In this document: in pieces, positions 12,013 through 22,880 of the stretch
Layout of the letters: the number at the start of each line of letters is the position of its first letter
Numbering within the stretch: the first letter of the stretch is position 1
Source: Sesamum alatum
Lineage: Eukaryota; Streptophyta; Magnoliopsida; Lamiales; Pedaliaceae
Direction: 5' to 3'
Length of the DNA: 64,000 nt
Assembly (NCBI GenBank): GCA_034509735.1
Contig: JACGWO010000010.1
Coordinates: 14,707,193 to 14,771,192, forward strand
Notes under the pieces: model-generated
What the model saw: only the letters and a program-made list of their open reading frames with translations
What the model was told of the DNA's origin: nothing
The model's database searches: none
Position numbers and translations under genes: made by a program

Positions 12013-12327
12013 AGATTAACTAATGAGGAATACAAATATAAAAGTTATATACTAGTACTTGATTAGTTTTAAAATCTGGAATGGTGAAATTCCACCTAAA
12101 AAAGGTGTCATGAGGGTTAAAATGTGAACGGATTAGTTAGATCATATTTTTAAATTTTGTAGGTTTATGCAAATGCAAAAGGGTTCTTGACTTCAGACAT
12201 GTTTACAAGCTTTGGCAGATGAAAACTTGACTTGTGCCCTTCTTTGTTCTGGATATCTTATGTTTGAAACGGATTATTAAATTTATTGCGTTGTAAGTTT
12301 TTGCAGACTATTTTGTTATGAATTTTG

Positions 12328-12490
12328 TGTATCACACTTCAAATTTATGCAATAAACATTATAAAAAAAATACGAGATTTGAAGCGAATTACACAGACCG
12401 TTCCCATGATCGTTCATATATCACGCTTCAAATTTATGCAATAAACATTATAAAAAAATATGAGATTTGGAGCGGATTACACAGACCATT
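12328..12490. repeat. Two-copy tandem repeat, ~90-bp unit
   Basis: The segment 'tatcacacttcaaatttatg...cacagaccgttcc' (about 12328-12403) is repeated with few changes at about 12418-12490. It sits at the edge of the CACTA region and probably belongs to its subterminal sequence. Confidence 0.75.
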
Positions 12491-12499
12491 CCTAATAGA

Positions 12500-13440
12500 A
12501 ACGGTCATTGGAAATACTGAGGAACGGAAACATATTGGTGACGTCAAATTCCTCTTATATTCAATCCGTTAGTGTTGGAACGACATAACCACTACGACGA
12601 CAGTTCGAACAATTGTGTTACAAGTTGTGATCTTATCACCATGCTAAATAGGAAACGAAAACATGTTGTAACACAATTCAGAATGTTTTTTAGTAATTGG
12701 AACGGCATGCCAATGGCAAATGAGTACAGTTCAAAATATCGTCCCACTGCCAATTGAAATATGGAAACATGAAAAAAGTCATTAATTCCAAAATAAGGTA
12801 CAAATTGAGATGGTTTGTGTCCTTGTAATTTTTTATTTATTATAATATCCGTTCCGAAGCATGATACTTGTTGGATGTATTTTGTGTTCCAAAGACCATT
12901 CCAACTTGAGTTACAATTTGCCACGACTTTAATAGATAAAAAATATTGTATTACAAGACACATTTCAAATACATTACAATGGCTAAATTTCAAGGGCTAT
13001 ATTCGTATTCCAATTATCGTTACAACATGTCTTATAATTTGGCACGACTTTGATAGACAGAAAATATTGTATTACAAAATTCAGTCCAAATGCATTACAA
13101 TGACTAAATTTCAATAGCTATTTTTGTGTTCGAAATCCTAGTTTAGAAGCCATTCCTAAATGTAGTGCAACGGCTACATTCTAACAGCTATTAGCGGAGT
13201 TCCAACAACCATTCCAATGGCCGTTATGAAATTTCTTATATATATGTTGCTTTCATTTCATTTCTTCTCACCCTCTCTCTTACATTCTTATTCAAATAAT
13301 AGTAAATTTCATCAATCTCTCTCTAATATTCGTTGATTTTTGAAGCTGTTTTGACATGTAACAACTTGAACCCTTTTTGATCGATTAAAATGCACGTAGT
13401 TGATTAGTTATATTTGTTTAACTTTTGTCAATTAAAATGC
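12500..13440. repeat. CACTA #1 left subterminal region and leader
   Basis: Degenerate repeats around GTTCCAA/TTGGAAC and 'cattacaatggctaaatttcaa' (about 12970-12990 and 13090-13110) recur in direct and inverted orientation. Downstream, CT-rich sequence (13265-13325) could be the 5' untranslated leader of the transposase gene, with TATATATA at 13240. The promoter role is inferred only. Confidence 0.5.
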
Positions 13441-13452
13441 ATGTTAAGATAG

Positions 13453-14048
13453 TTGAGGAGATGGATGTATGATAAGAACCTGCAAGGTGTTACGTTGGAG
13501 TTTCAGGATGGTGTTACTGAATCTCTAGAATGGGCCAAGTCTCAACATGCATATATGGACGACGGGAAGATTAATTGTCCGTGTCGGAAGTGCAAAAACG
13601 AAAGGTTCAAAACAACGGACGAGGTAAGATTTTCGATGCCACTGGGACGACTTTATGATCTTCTTATAACCAGGAAGATGTGCTGGATGATAGTACGAGC
13701 TCTTGTCCTACTGATGGTGGACCTAATTCATACTAAGATGGGGGCCCCCTAAGATTATGTGTTTGGATTGTTAGACCATTTTTTTTATGTAGTGCATGTT
13801 GCAGACCAGCTGTTATGGAACGGCTGCAACCAATCTCAATTGGCGACGGTTTTTGGTTTGGTGAATATCAAAGCCAAGAGCAATTTTTCTGAGCGAACAT
13901 ATAATTAGGTGTCCCAGTGGGCTAATAATATATTTCCCCGCTATCACACCCTGCCCCTCGATTACTACAGTAGGAAGAAGTTGATAAGAGACTTAGGCCT
14001 GTTGAGAAGATTAATGCGTGTAAGAATGGCTTCATGTTGTACTGGAAG
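13453..14048 (+). pseudogene. CACTA TNP2-type transposase, N-terminal part
   Basis: The protein opens with RWMYDKNLQGVTLEFQDGV and then INCPCRKCKNE. This is the transposase-associated N-terminal domain of plant CACTA TNP2 proteins, with its characteristic CPC-x2-C cysteines. A frame change near 13625-13640 follows. About 13795-14048 then reads DQLLWNGCNQSQLATVFGL, LVNIKAKSNFSE and IFPRYHTLPLDYYSRKKLIRDL, the conserved start of the TNP2 transposase domain. The gene stops at the 5' end of a copia LTR (14049) and resumes at 22881 (continuing KDDIDMHYCKFCG). TNP2 would bind and cut CACTA ends. Frameshifts, a stop codon and the insertion make it non-functional. Confidence 0.85.
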
Positions 14049-14572
14049 TGTTAGAATAGGTGACCGCGAAACCAATCTAGTTACGTTTATGTAACTTGTT
14101 TCTAACAATCACGGTATAAATAATTTGTTTTGAATAAAAGTGATGTTTAGTTTATGACATATATAATTTGATTGTGTTCACTTATTTTGTATTACTATTC
14201 AATGCACAAGCAAAGTCCACCAGCCAAATGTGTTAATCCAAGAGGCTAGATTGCACATAGGTTGGTAGTCATGAATCCAGCCTCTGTGGATCGGTCTGAA
14301 ACTTTCCAAGTCAAGGACCTCGAGATTAGGTATCGAGGATCCAATCGAGACTTGTACTAAGAATTGCAGTCGTGTTTCATAGACAAGTGACGAGGGTCGT
14401 CCATGCAATACTAGTGGGTTAGTTAGCTCGGTGCCGGCTGACTGAGGCGACTCGCGGGAATCGTCATATGGGAAACCTTGAGTGGGTTGGTCGGTATAAC
14501 TCGTATTCCCAATTCCGATAGTACGACATTAGTCCTCGAACTTGAGGGACTACGACAGTCACATACACACCA
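14049..14572 (+). repeat. Copia 5' LTR, truncated
   Basis: It matches the first ~525 bp of the 3' LTR (20846-21371) with noticeable divergence. Shared landmarks are the TGTTAGAATAGGTGACCG start, 'ggtataaataatttg' (possible TATA box near 14112) followed by GAATAAAAGT, and 'gcctctgtggatcggtctga'. It breaks off at 14573, where the opposite-strand remnant begins. Confidence 0.85.
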
Positions 14573-16600
14573 TGAAGGACAAGCGGATCAGCCCGGGAGC
14601 ACGAGCAAAAGCGTGAGAATGCATATATTTAAAAATATTCAAAAGCATAATCGTAAAATCTCAAGGGGTGTTCTCTTGGGTGCTCAACCAGGCGTTCGAT
14701 GTAGGATGTACCAATATTATATACGTATATTGAGCATAGGGCATAGAGAATAATAATAAACTACGAAAGCGTAATTGACCGAAGTTATCTTTGTAGTTTA
14801 TCTTGTGATCGGCAACTTGTGTTGTTCCTCTCCGGAATGCTCACAAAGCTAAAAAATATGAACTCTCCAAAGGTGATCCACACCACACCGGAAGAGATGC
14901 TCGTTTTTCTTGCTATTAGAAGGACTCAGTTTAAGAAGATCAACACTATCAATTAGTGTTCTTCTTAAACTCAATTTATTCTTCCAATTGATCCTAGATC
15001 AAATGAAGAACACAAGTGTAAAGGGAGAGAGAGAGGCCGAGAGCTAAGGGAGAGAGAAGAGTGATTTTTCTTCTTCTTTTCCTAGAAAAGATGGATAATG
15101 ATTTCTCTTGCTTTGATGTTAGTATATACTCATATATATACATAACTAATGTGATTATTTGAATGTGTCTAGATTCATCCAAGGATGTCTAGATACATCC
15201 CAATCAATCCCATTAATTCTTCAATCAAGCCTACCATCTCTTAAGGTATGATTAAATCATACCAAAAGAGAGAGGCTTGATTGGAATTGATTTGTCTCTT
15301 ACCAAAAGAGACAAGTCAACCACATCACGCACCAACATGACCGATTTTTGTTCCCTCCAAGGTAGCATTTCGGCCATCCTTATTTAAGAAAGAAGTCCAA
15401 CTTCTTCCCATTCCAAAAATCGAATTAACACACCTCTCGGGTCAAAATTTAACGGACCGGGTTTCATTCTAATCCAATTACAACGAACCCAAATTTAAAT
15501 CCAATTTAATTTAAGGTCCACTTAAATAATTCCCATTTATCTTTTAATCCAATTAAAAGATCCAACGTCTCAACTTTCTACGCTAATCGATAAATGCCAT
15601 TTACCGATTAAATGAGGGCTTGATACAATATCGGCACGTCCATCCAATGGACAATCCCTTAAGTAATCCAATTACTTATTCATCCTCCAAAATTGACTCC
15701 AAGTCAATTTCCCCACCTTTTTGGTGATTTGTGTGGGACCCTTTAGGTTCACCCTCAGCTAGACTTGGGCCCGTGTCCAACAAGGGCCCGTTACCGTGGG
15801 TGGTCGTCTAGCAATGGTCCATAGCACTAGAGACTAGGTGAATATTGGTGTGGACATTTAAGCGTCGATTCCGTACGGGTACGGTCCTTCCGTCTACCAT
15901 CTCCCGGCCTTAGTCTAGGGAATGAAATCGGGCGTCGGTTCCCATCCTTGACTAGGCATCTATGCTTAATACTCAAGACTACGCATGCCTCATTCCATCG
16001 ACATAGGAAACCATTTTCTGTTTGACCAACCACTGTGGCCACAATTTTAAGCAACATGAACGTGTCTCCGTGTGCATCGGAGATACCTCTGTCATATACT
16101 GATAGGGGACGGATCCTCTTCTTGGAACGCACCGTCCTCGCTACACATTCTAACTGCACTGGACAAGACTTATGATGATCATCTTACAGAATAATCACCT
16201 CTCTCCAGATCCAAGATACAGTCATCCTGTGCACGTGACTGTCATGGTTCCTCAAGTCTGAGGACTACTCCCATACTATCGGACCGGGGAAATTCAATCA
16301 TACCGACCAAGCCTCCAAGGCTTCCATATGATGATCCCCGCGAGTCAGTTCAGTCGGCTCGACCCCAGCAGACCAACCCATCAAGACCGTGTAGGCATCC
16401 GACGCCTGTCGTCGATGAAACACGACACTCATCCAATGAACACGACTCTTGATGCAAGTCTCTATAGGACTCTCGATGCGCTGTCTCGAGGTCCTCGACT
16501 TGGAACGTTTCAGGCCCAACTCTTTATCAGTTGGTTTCATGACCACCATCCAATGCGTGGTCCAACTGCATGAGTTGTTAATCGTGGTCTGTGGGCTTTG
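14573..16600 (-). repeat. Copia-family LTR in reverse orientation, nested
   Basis: Read on the minus strand, this is related to the plus-strand copia LTR at 20846-22880. Shared pieces include 'aaagcccacagacc', 'caaggacctcgaga'-like, 'gactcgcggg', 'cctcagacttgag', 'ctagtctctagtgc' and a C-terminal CCCGGGC..ATC.GCTT. It ends ...CTTCA at 14573, opposite-strand CA of a TG...CA LTR. It is a different member of the same LTR family, inserted in opposite orientation into the 5' LTR of the host copia element. Its junction on the gag side is unclear. Confidence 0.65.
14932..14970. other. Long perfect-type hairpin in the reverse LTR
   Basis: AGTTTAAGAAGA and TCTTCTTAAACT style arms surround CAACACTA / TAGTGTT with a ~5-base loop, giving an almost complete stem of about 17 pairs. 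Two more palindromes follow: GGTATGATTAAATCATACC (15244-15262) and TTGTCTCTTACCAAAAGAGACAA-type arms (15291-15313). Confidence 0.75.
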
Positions 16601-16639
16601 TTGTGATATATGTAAAATACCATTTTAGCATATGAAAAA

Positions 16640-17180
16640 TGAGCGCAACAAAGAAAGTGTCAAAGGTAATGAATACTCATTTTATTCATTACATAATATT
16701 ATATTACATCAACTTGTCAAATAGGTTACAAAACGCCAAAGCTATCGAGTCCCGCATTGAGGTCCTCGAGGTCTTCCACAAGGGTAAGCATCTTGAACCC
16801 ATGCTCACGTACAGAGGATCCTTCGATCATCTTTATTCCAAAGAATGGCTTCGTAGCAACATACCTAGTATGCCGGTCCAAGACTGCATAGCAATCTGTC
16901 AAATGAGCCATTATGGAAGGAACATCGTCTAGCATCTCATACTTGTTTTTGCATCTCATTAGTCATAAATGCAAGTATGATGCTGCGGACTTTACGGTTA
17001 TCTTGATGCCATAACTTGAACGTCTCACGTTCTTCTAGCGTGGACTCCTCCGGTAAAGTTTGAGGAAACGACTTGTCCATGACATAGCCTAGGTTCTCAT
17101 AATCGAGAACTATCTCAGATTGTGCAACCAATCATTATAGTTTATTCCATTGAATTTGTTTATCTCAAGCATGCAGGATT
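16640..17180 (-). pseudogene. Copia gag remnant, minus strand
   Basis: Reading leftward from about 17175, the sequence gives NKFNGINYNDWLHNL, a stop, and then IVLDYENLGYVMD, KLWHQDNRKVRSIILAFMTN, and further on PSIMAHLTDCYAVLDRH and HGFKMLTLVEDLEDLNAGLDS. These are conserved landmarks of plant copia Gag (UBN2/DUF4219 type). It is cut off near 16640 without protease or polymerase. It belongs to the reverse-oriented remnant inside the plus-strand copia. Stops and the truncation make it a pseudogene. Confidence 0.75.
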
Positions 17181-18190
17181 ATGGATTCCTAGACATGTTT
17201 AAATCTACATTTAAAAATAAATCCAAGCAATCAACATATTGTAGTGGTACTAAATAACAAATTAAAGACTCGAACTTCAGTCATTTAATGCTCCCACTAT
17301 TTCTACTAAAATACGTCACTCTTAAATACGTTTTCGGGGAACCCTTTCCTAACGGGCTTGGGGTCGACAAACAAAATTCTCCACACCCTGCTTTTAGGAC
17401 TAGTATGGAGAACAACCTTGTGGTAGGTATTCCATACCCTCCTCGTCCAACAAGATTCCCAAGTTCTGCCTCACCTTCTCACGTGATCTCAAGGACTCCA
17501 AGCGAATCACGGTACTAGGTGTTAGACCTGACCCATCAACCGAATCATAGCATTCACTGCTGCCCCCGCAACTCGTGAGATAGAAATAGGAGTGTATTCA
17601 ATTTGTTCACAACAATCGTACAACTTATTTTCATACCAAAAGACGTGCCAAGACTTGTGAGACTACGCAATTGACTGAAACTAGCTTCCTCACTTTTGGT
17701 CATGGATGGAAGGCTTGGACGAATAATGAAAGTTCTAGTCCATTTATTTGGGGTCTAATATTTTAGCTTGGTCCAACCAAGTGAGAGTTTAACAGACTGA
17801 GACCTCATCACACAATACATAATTTGCATGCTTTGACGAAAACATGATAAATAAACCATTCATCCATCAGACATTCCACATGCAAAAATAAAAGCCTAGC
17901 ACGCCCGTGTTGGATGATTACAAGCCCAAAACCTATGCGACTCACTCAGCCCGCCAGTGGATCTATGGTTAATCTAGGGTTGGTCCAACACTATTATATT
18001 TTTATATAGAAACCCATTAACACACTGATGGCCTTTGCCTCATAATCCACCGGACCTCCAAGGCTTCAGATCTCCATGGACCTCCTTGGACTCTTCCTTC
18101 TGGGCCTTCCTTGATCTTCTTTATTTACAAAGAATAAAAGAAAAACACCTCACTTCTACCTACTCTCATTACAACTGAAAAGAAACCCCG
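17181..18190. other. Unassigned segment between the reverse gag and plus-strand pol
   Basis: No domain is recognised on either strand. Its minus strand may be the leader and partial 5' LTR of the reverse copia remnant: TGTTGGACCAACCC begins at about 17992 on the minus strand. I could not match it to the other LTR. An AGTGGGAGCA motif lies near 17290 (minus strand). Confidence 0.35.
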
Positions 18191-18194
18191 ACGA

Positions 18195-19010
18195 ACACCC
18201 GGGGGGGAGTACATAAGGAGGGAGGAAGAAAGCCACTACCAACCTGCGAATCCTGCCTAAAAGGGAAAATGACCAAAAAGCTCTTTGTTAGACAAAGCAC
18301 GCTTGCCACTGGTCTATTGGACTTAGTCCATACGGATGTCTGTGGACACTAAGTACTCAAGCTAGAGGTGGTTTCTCTTACTTCATAACCTTCACCAATG
18401 ATCACTCACGGTATGGTTGTGTTTACTAATGAGGTAGAAGTCTGAAGCTCATGTGAGGTTTAAAGACTTTAGACTTGAAGTTGAGAACAAAACCGGCTGC
18501 CAAATTAAAGTCCTAAGGTCAGACCGAGGTGACGAGTACCTAAGTGGCGAATTTCTTGATTATCTAAAGGAGAACAGTATAATCTCTCCGTGGACACCTC
18601 CCGGACCTCAGCTGAACGGGGTCTCTAAAAGGAGGAATCGAACCCTGTTGGACATGGTTCGATCCATGATGAGCTTTACCGAGTTGCCTTTGTATTTTAG
18701 GGGCTATGCACTTGAGACAATAACTAAGTTATTAAACATGGCACCGTCCAATGTTGTGGCCCAGACACCATATGAGATATGGCACGAGTGCGTCCTACAA
18801 ATACTTAAGAGTGTGGGGTAACCCTGCAAATATCAAGAGGCTAGTGGGAGACAAGCTAGAGTCAACATCTAGCTCGTGCAGGTTCGTTGGCTATCCAAAG
18901 AAAACTGCAGGTTATTATTTTTATGACTCCTTTGAAAAAAAGGTATTTGTTTTGAGGAATGCAGTGTTCTTTAAAAAACGTTTTTCCATCGGATTCCCAA
19001 TATGATGAAC
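18195..19010 (+). pseudogene. Copia integrase region
   Basis: From about 18235 the frame reads CESCLKGK (end of the zinc-binding HHCC domain), then LLDLVHTDVCG (first catalytic Asp) and RSDRGDEYLSGEF (second Asp). The third catalytic position should be a Glu in a GVxER motif; here the sequence is NGVSKRRNRTLLDMV, so the Glu is Lys. C-terminal landmarks follow (TPYEIWH, then RFVGYPKKTAGYYFYD in another frame). Integrase would insert retroelement DNA. Stops near 18350-18440, a frameshift near 18820 and the Glu-to-Lys change show it is dead. Confidence 0.85.
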
Positions 19011-19194
19011 TGCTCCTTGAGGAATCAAGTGAGACACTTCAGTCATCAACACCAGGAGCTACGTTAAGACGTTTTAGGTTAAGTACTCTGGCGAATTGAG
19101 CAGCCTCATGAGGCTCAACATGTCGAGCAGCCTCGTGAGACCCAACATGTTGAGCAGCCTCCCGAGGAGCCAACCGCTGTACCAGAACCGCTAG

Positions 19195-20049
19195 AACCAG
19201 CTATGTATGCGCCCATAGTTCCCACTAATATTCCAGTCTTCTGTAGGTTAGCAAGAGTGCCACGTCCTCCCGAGAGGTATGGCTTCTTAGGCATGACCGG
19301 TCAACTGGATAATGATCCTAAGACATACAGGGATGGGATGTCGGACATTGATTCAGGGAAGTGGCTTGTGGCCATGAAAGCCGAAATGGACTACATGAGC
19401 ATGAATCAAGTATGAACGCTTGTGGACCCTCCCAAAGGTATTAAACCTGTCGGGTGTAAATGGGTCTATAAGCGTAATCTTGGGGCTGGTGGAGAAGTAA
19501 CTACCTTCAAAGCTAGACTGGTGGCGAAAGGCTATACTCAACGACCCGGGGTCGACTTTGAGGAGACCTATTCGCCAATAGCCATAGCTAAGTCCATTCA
19601 GATTATGCTTGTCATAGCTGCATCGTATGACTATGAAATATGGCAGATAGACGTGGAAACGACCTTCCTTAACAGTTTCGTTGAGAAAGTTATATATATG
19701 GATCAGTAGGAGGGATTCACTATTGTTGCAGAAGAGCAGAAAGTTAGCCATTTCCAAAAGTCCATTTATGGCCTTAAGAAAGCATCCCGAAGTTGGAACA
19801 TTCGTTTTTTATGAAGTCATATGGGGATATGACCCTTGTATATACAAGAAGGTCAGTGGAAGCTCAGTAGTGTTCCTAGTGCTTTATGTGGATGATATTC
19901 TCCTCATTAGTAATGATGTCAGAATGTTAGGTGACACAAAAACATGGTTGTCTACTCAATTCTCCATGAAGGATTTGGGTGAAGCTTCCGACATTCTAGG
20001 CATCAAGATCTTTAGGTATAGATCTAAACGAATGTTAGGAATGACCTAA
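19195..20049 (+). pseudogene. Copia reverse transcriptase
   Basis: Upstream is the linker PRPPERYGFLGMTG and WLVAMKAEMDYM. Then come GCKWVYKRNLG, KARLVAKGYTQRPGVDFEETYSP and YEIWQIDVETTFLN, and the catalytic box LYVDDILLIS near 19883-19906. All are diagnostic of Ty1/copia RT and their order is normal. The frame is interrupted by stops at about 19413 and 19708, and by a deletion or frameshift near 19780-19830. RT would copy the element RNA to DNA in cytoplasmic particles; this copy cannot. Confidence 0.88.
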
Positions 20050-20831
20050 TACTCGTATGTTGAGAAAATCCTGAAAAGATTCAAGGTGGATAACTCCAAA
20101 CGAGGTATCCTTCCTAAGACTGATGAGGAGCTTGAGAGGATGAAGGACATCCCCTACGCTTCCGCCGTGGGCAACATCCAGTAAGTCGTTCACTGCACTA
20201 GGCATGACGTCACTTATACTTTGATTGTAACCAACAAATATCAGTCCTGTGCAGGTGAGGCACATTGGATTGCAGTCAAGACTATCCTTAAGTACTTAAG
20301 GAGGATTAAAGATATGGTCTTAGTCTATAGCGGTGGAGAGTTGATACTGGAAGGTTTTAGTGATGCTAGCTTCCAGTTAGACGACGACGATCCAAATCTC
20401 AGTCAGGATTTGTGTTCGGGCTTAATGGTGGAGTAGTAGCTCGGAAATATTCCAACCAGGATACCACCGCCGATTGCACCACTGAAGCTAAATACGCAAC
20501 AGCTTCAGAAGCTCCTAAGGAGACGGCTTGGATAAGAAACTACATCAAAGAGTTGGGTGTGGTGCCTAGCATTGTCGAGCCGGTAGTTATCTTCTGTGAT
20601 AACAACGGGGCTATAGCGCAAGCAACGGAACCGAGATCTCATCACCGATCTATGGACATACTTAGACGCTACCACCTGTTGAGGGAGATGGTAGGAAGAG
20701 GTGACGTTCGGATGGACCGAGTCAGCTCAGCCAAAAATACAATAGATCCTTTGACCAAGCCTATGTCACAGACCGCTAATGCACAACATCTTGAGAACAT
20801 GGGTTTAAGGCATATGAGTGATAGGCTTTAG
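20050..20831 (+). pseudogene. Copia RNase H and polyprotein C-terminus
   Basis: The frame shows SDASFQLDDDD, DTTADCTTEAKYATASEAPKE, VIFCDNNGAIAQATEPRSHHRS and DPLTKPMSQ, and ends at HMSDRL with TAG at 20829. These are standard landmarks of copia RNase H. The usual active-site Glu of the TTEAEY motif reads Lys (TTEAKY). The polypurine tract follows only 0-15 bp later, as in intact elements. There are stops upstream near 20048 and 20183. Confidence 0.85.
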
Positions 20832-20845
20832 GTCAAGTGGGAGAT
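20831..20845 (+). other. Copia polypurine tract
   Basis: AGGTCAAGTGGGAGAT lies immediately before the TGTTAG start of the 3' LTR. This is the usual form and position of the plus-strand primer site in plant copia elements. Confidence 0.85.
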
Positions 20846-22880
20846 TGTTAGAATAGGTGACCGTGAAGCCAATCTAGTTAGGCTTATGTAGCCTGTTTCT
20901 GACAACCGTGGTATAAATAATTTGTTCTGAATAAAAGTAATTTTCAATTTACTGCATTTATACTTTGATTATGTTCACTTATTTTTTGTTACTATTCAAT
21001 GCAACCAAAGCCCACAGACCGGATGTGCTAATCCAAGAAGCTTGATTGCGCATAAGTTGGCAGTCATGAATCCAGCCTCTGTGGATCGGTCTGAAACTCT
21101 CTAAGTCAAGGACCTCGAGATTGGGTATAGAGAATTCAATCGAGACTTGCACTAAGGATTGCAGTCGTGTTTCTTCGACAAGTGATGAGCATCATCCATG
21201 AAATATCAGTGGGTTAGTTGGCTCGGTGCCGGCTGACTGAGGTGACTCGCGGGAATCATCATATGGGAAACCTTGAGTAGGTTGGTCGGTATGACTCGTA
21301 TTCCCGGTTCCGATAGTACGAGATTAGTCCTCAGACTTGAGGGACTACGGCAGTCACATACACACCATGTCTGTATCTTAGGTTTGGCAAAAGGTTACCG
21401 GGTCGAAAGACTTGGTTGCTATAAGCTCTCTCTAGTACAGTCAGGATGTGTAGTGTGGACGGTAAGTTCAAAGAAAGAATCCATCTCCTGTCAATGGTTG
21501 ATAGTAGTGTCTCACTTACAGTTTGAGATTCGTTCCCTATAAAATCTGTGGCCACAGTGACTAAATAGTGTGATAGGATCCCAGTGACGTTTCAGTGGGT
21601 GAATGAGTGAAAGCTTAAGTCAAAAATGGGGACCGGTGTCCAAGATTCATACCCTAGACTATAGTTGTCAAATAGTAGATGGGAAGACCGTACTCACATG
21701 CATTCGAGAGCCTAAATGATCACACCATGATTTCACCTAGTCTCTAGTGCCATGTACCTTTCCTAGACGGCCACCTATGGTTATGAACGAATTCCGGTCA
21801 TGGAATGATTGGAGATTCGGCCAAGTCTAGCTGAAGTTGAACCTAAATAGTCACACACAATTCACTGAAAGTAGAGGAATTAATTTCGGGAGATAGAATG
21901 ATTTAATAGGATTAAATTGGTTCTGTTTTGGAGTATCAAGCCTTTGAGAATTAAGTGGAATAAGCTTGATTCATAAATTAGATTTATGAAATTAGGGGAT
22001 GGGCTATTTCCCTCTTTTATTAGATTAAAGAGATGAAAATATTAATTTGGGCTTAAGTTTGTATAAGATTTTTACTTGAAGCTCATTAGGATTTATTAGG
22101 ACCATTAAAATTGGATTTAAAGGTCCATTCCTTAAGGCCCATCAAAGCATGGACGGATGAGATTTAATCTTGGGGCTACATGAGATGTAGGGCTAGGATT
22201 AAGTTTAACTTAATCAAAGCCTATGTTGACTAGGATTTGACTAGGTCAAATCCTAAAGGTCTTCAAAGTGTGTCTTTGTAGAGGTTGAGTAGGTGTAGGA
22301 AAACTACTCTATATGAACTCAAAGATACACACACGCACACACACACACACACTCACCACAACTCTCTCATCTCACACACACTCAAAACGCCGCCCCTCTC
22401 TCTTGGCCATCACCCTCTCTTCACCTCCAAAAGTATTCTTGTTTACTTGTCTTTGATACAAGGAAACACATGAATAATCGATCACGTTAAGTAATAGCGT
22501 TTCGTGGATTGTTTCTCCTTTTTCTTTGATATCTTGCTAGCACGAGGGTATCAAGATTCTGGTCAATTGCGTGGATGATTTGGAGGATTCTACATTGGGA
22601 TCTAGGTGGCAAATCCTGGAACGACGCATGTAGCTGAACAAACTCATCTTCAACGGAGTAAACTTGTTAGGCTTTCGCCCCTTCGTTCAAACCCTATGGC
22701 CTCCATGAATCTTGCATATTCATTCTTTTGTTCATGACATACACCGAATGACTGTGAGGATCAAGGGAACACCAGTTGATCGGTTGCACGTCGTTATTAG
22801 GCATGTTTATGTTTTATTTCGTTTATATGCCCCACTCTTCTACACGCGCCCTCTCCCGGGCCAATCTGCTTCGCTCACAA
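20846..22880 (+). repeat. Copia 3' LTR (~2035 bp)
   Basis: It starts TGTTAGAATAGG and ends CGCTCACA. Its first ~525 bp match the truncated 5' LTR at 14049-14572. Inside is a (CA)n tract (about 22328-22352). A TATA-like 'ggtataaataatttg' lies near the start, with GAATAAAAGT after it. The end is defined by TNP2 coding sequence resuming at 22881. Confidence 0.82.

Larger units (their letters stand above)
14049..22880 (+). mobile_element. Ty1/copia LTR retrotransposon nested in TNP2
   Basis: The outer limits are LTR ends: TGTTAGAATAGG at 14049 and ...CGCTCACA at 22880. The interrupted TNP2 frame resumes directly after the element, and the flanks GGAAG (14044-14048) and AGAAG (22881-22885) are a 5-bp duplication with one change. 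Inside, integrase, reverse transcriptase and RNase H come in copia order on the plus strand. Gag and protease are missing, and 14573-18190 holds a minus-strand copia remnant instead. A polypurine tract precedes the 3' LTR. Many stops and frameshifts mark it as old. Confidence 0.85.

Noticed and set aside
12592..12993. 133-residue minus-strand open frame
   Set aside because: It lies within degenerate CACTA subterminal sequence, has no recognisable domain, and similar words recur on both strands.
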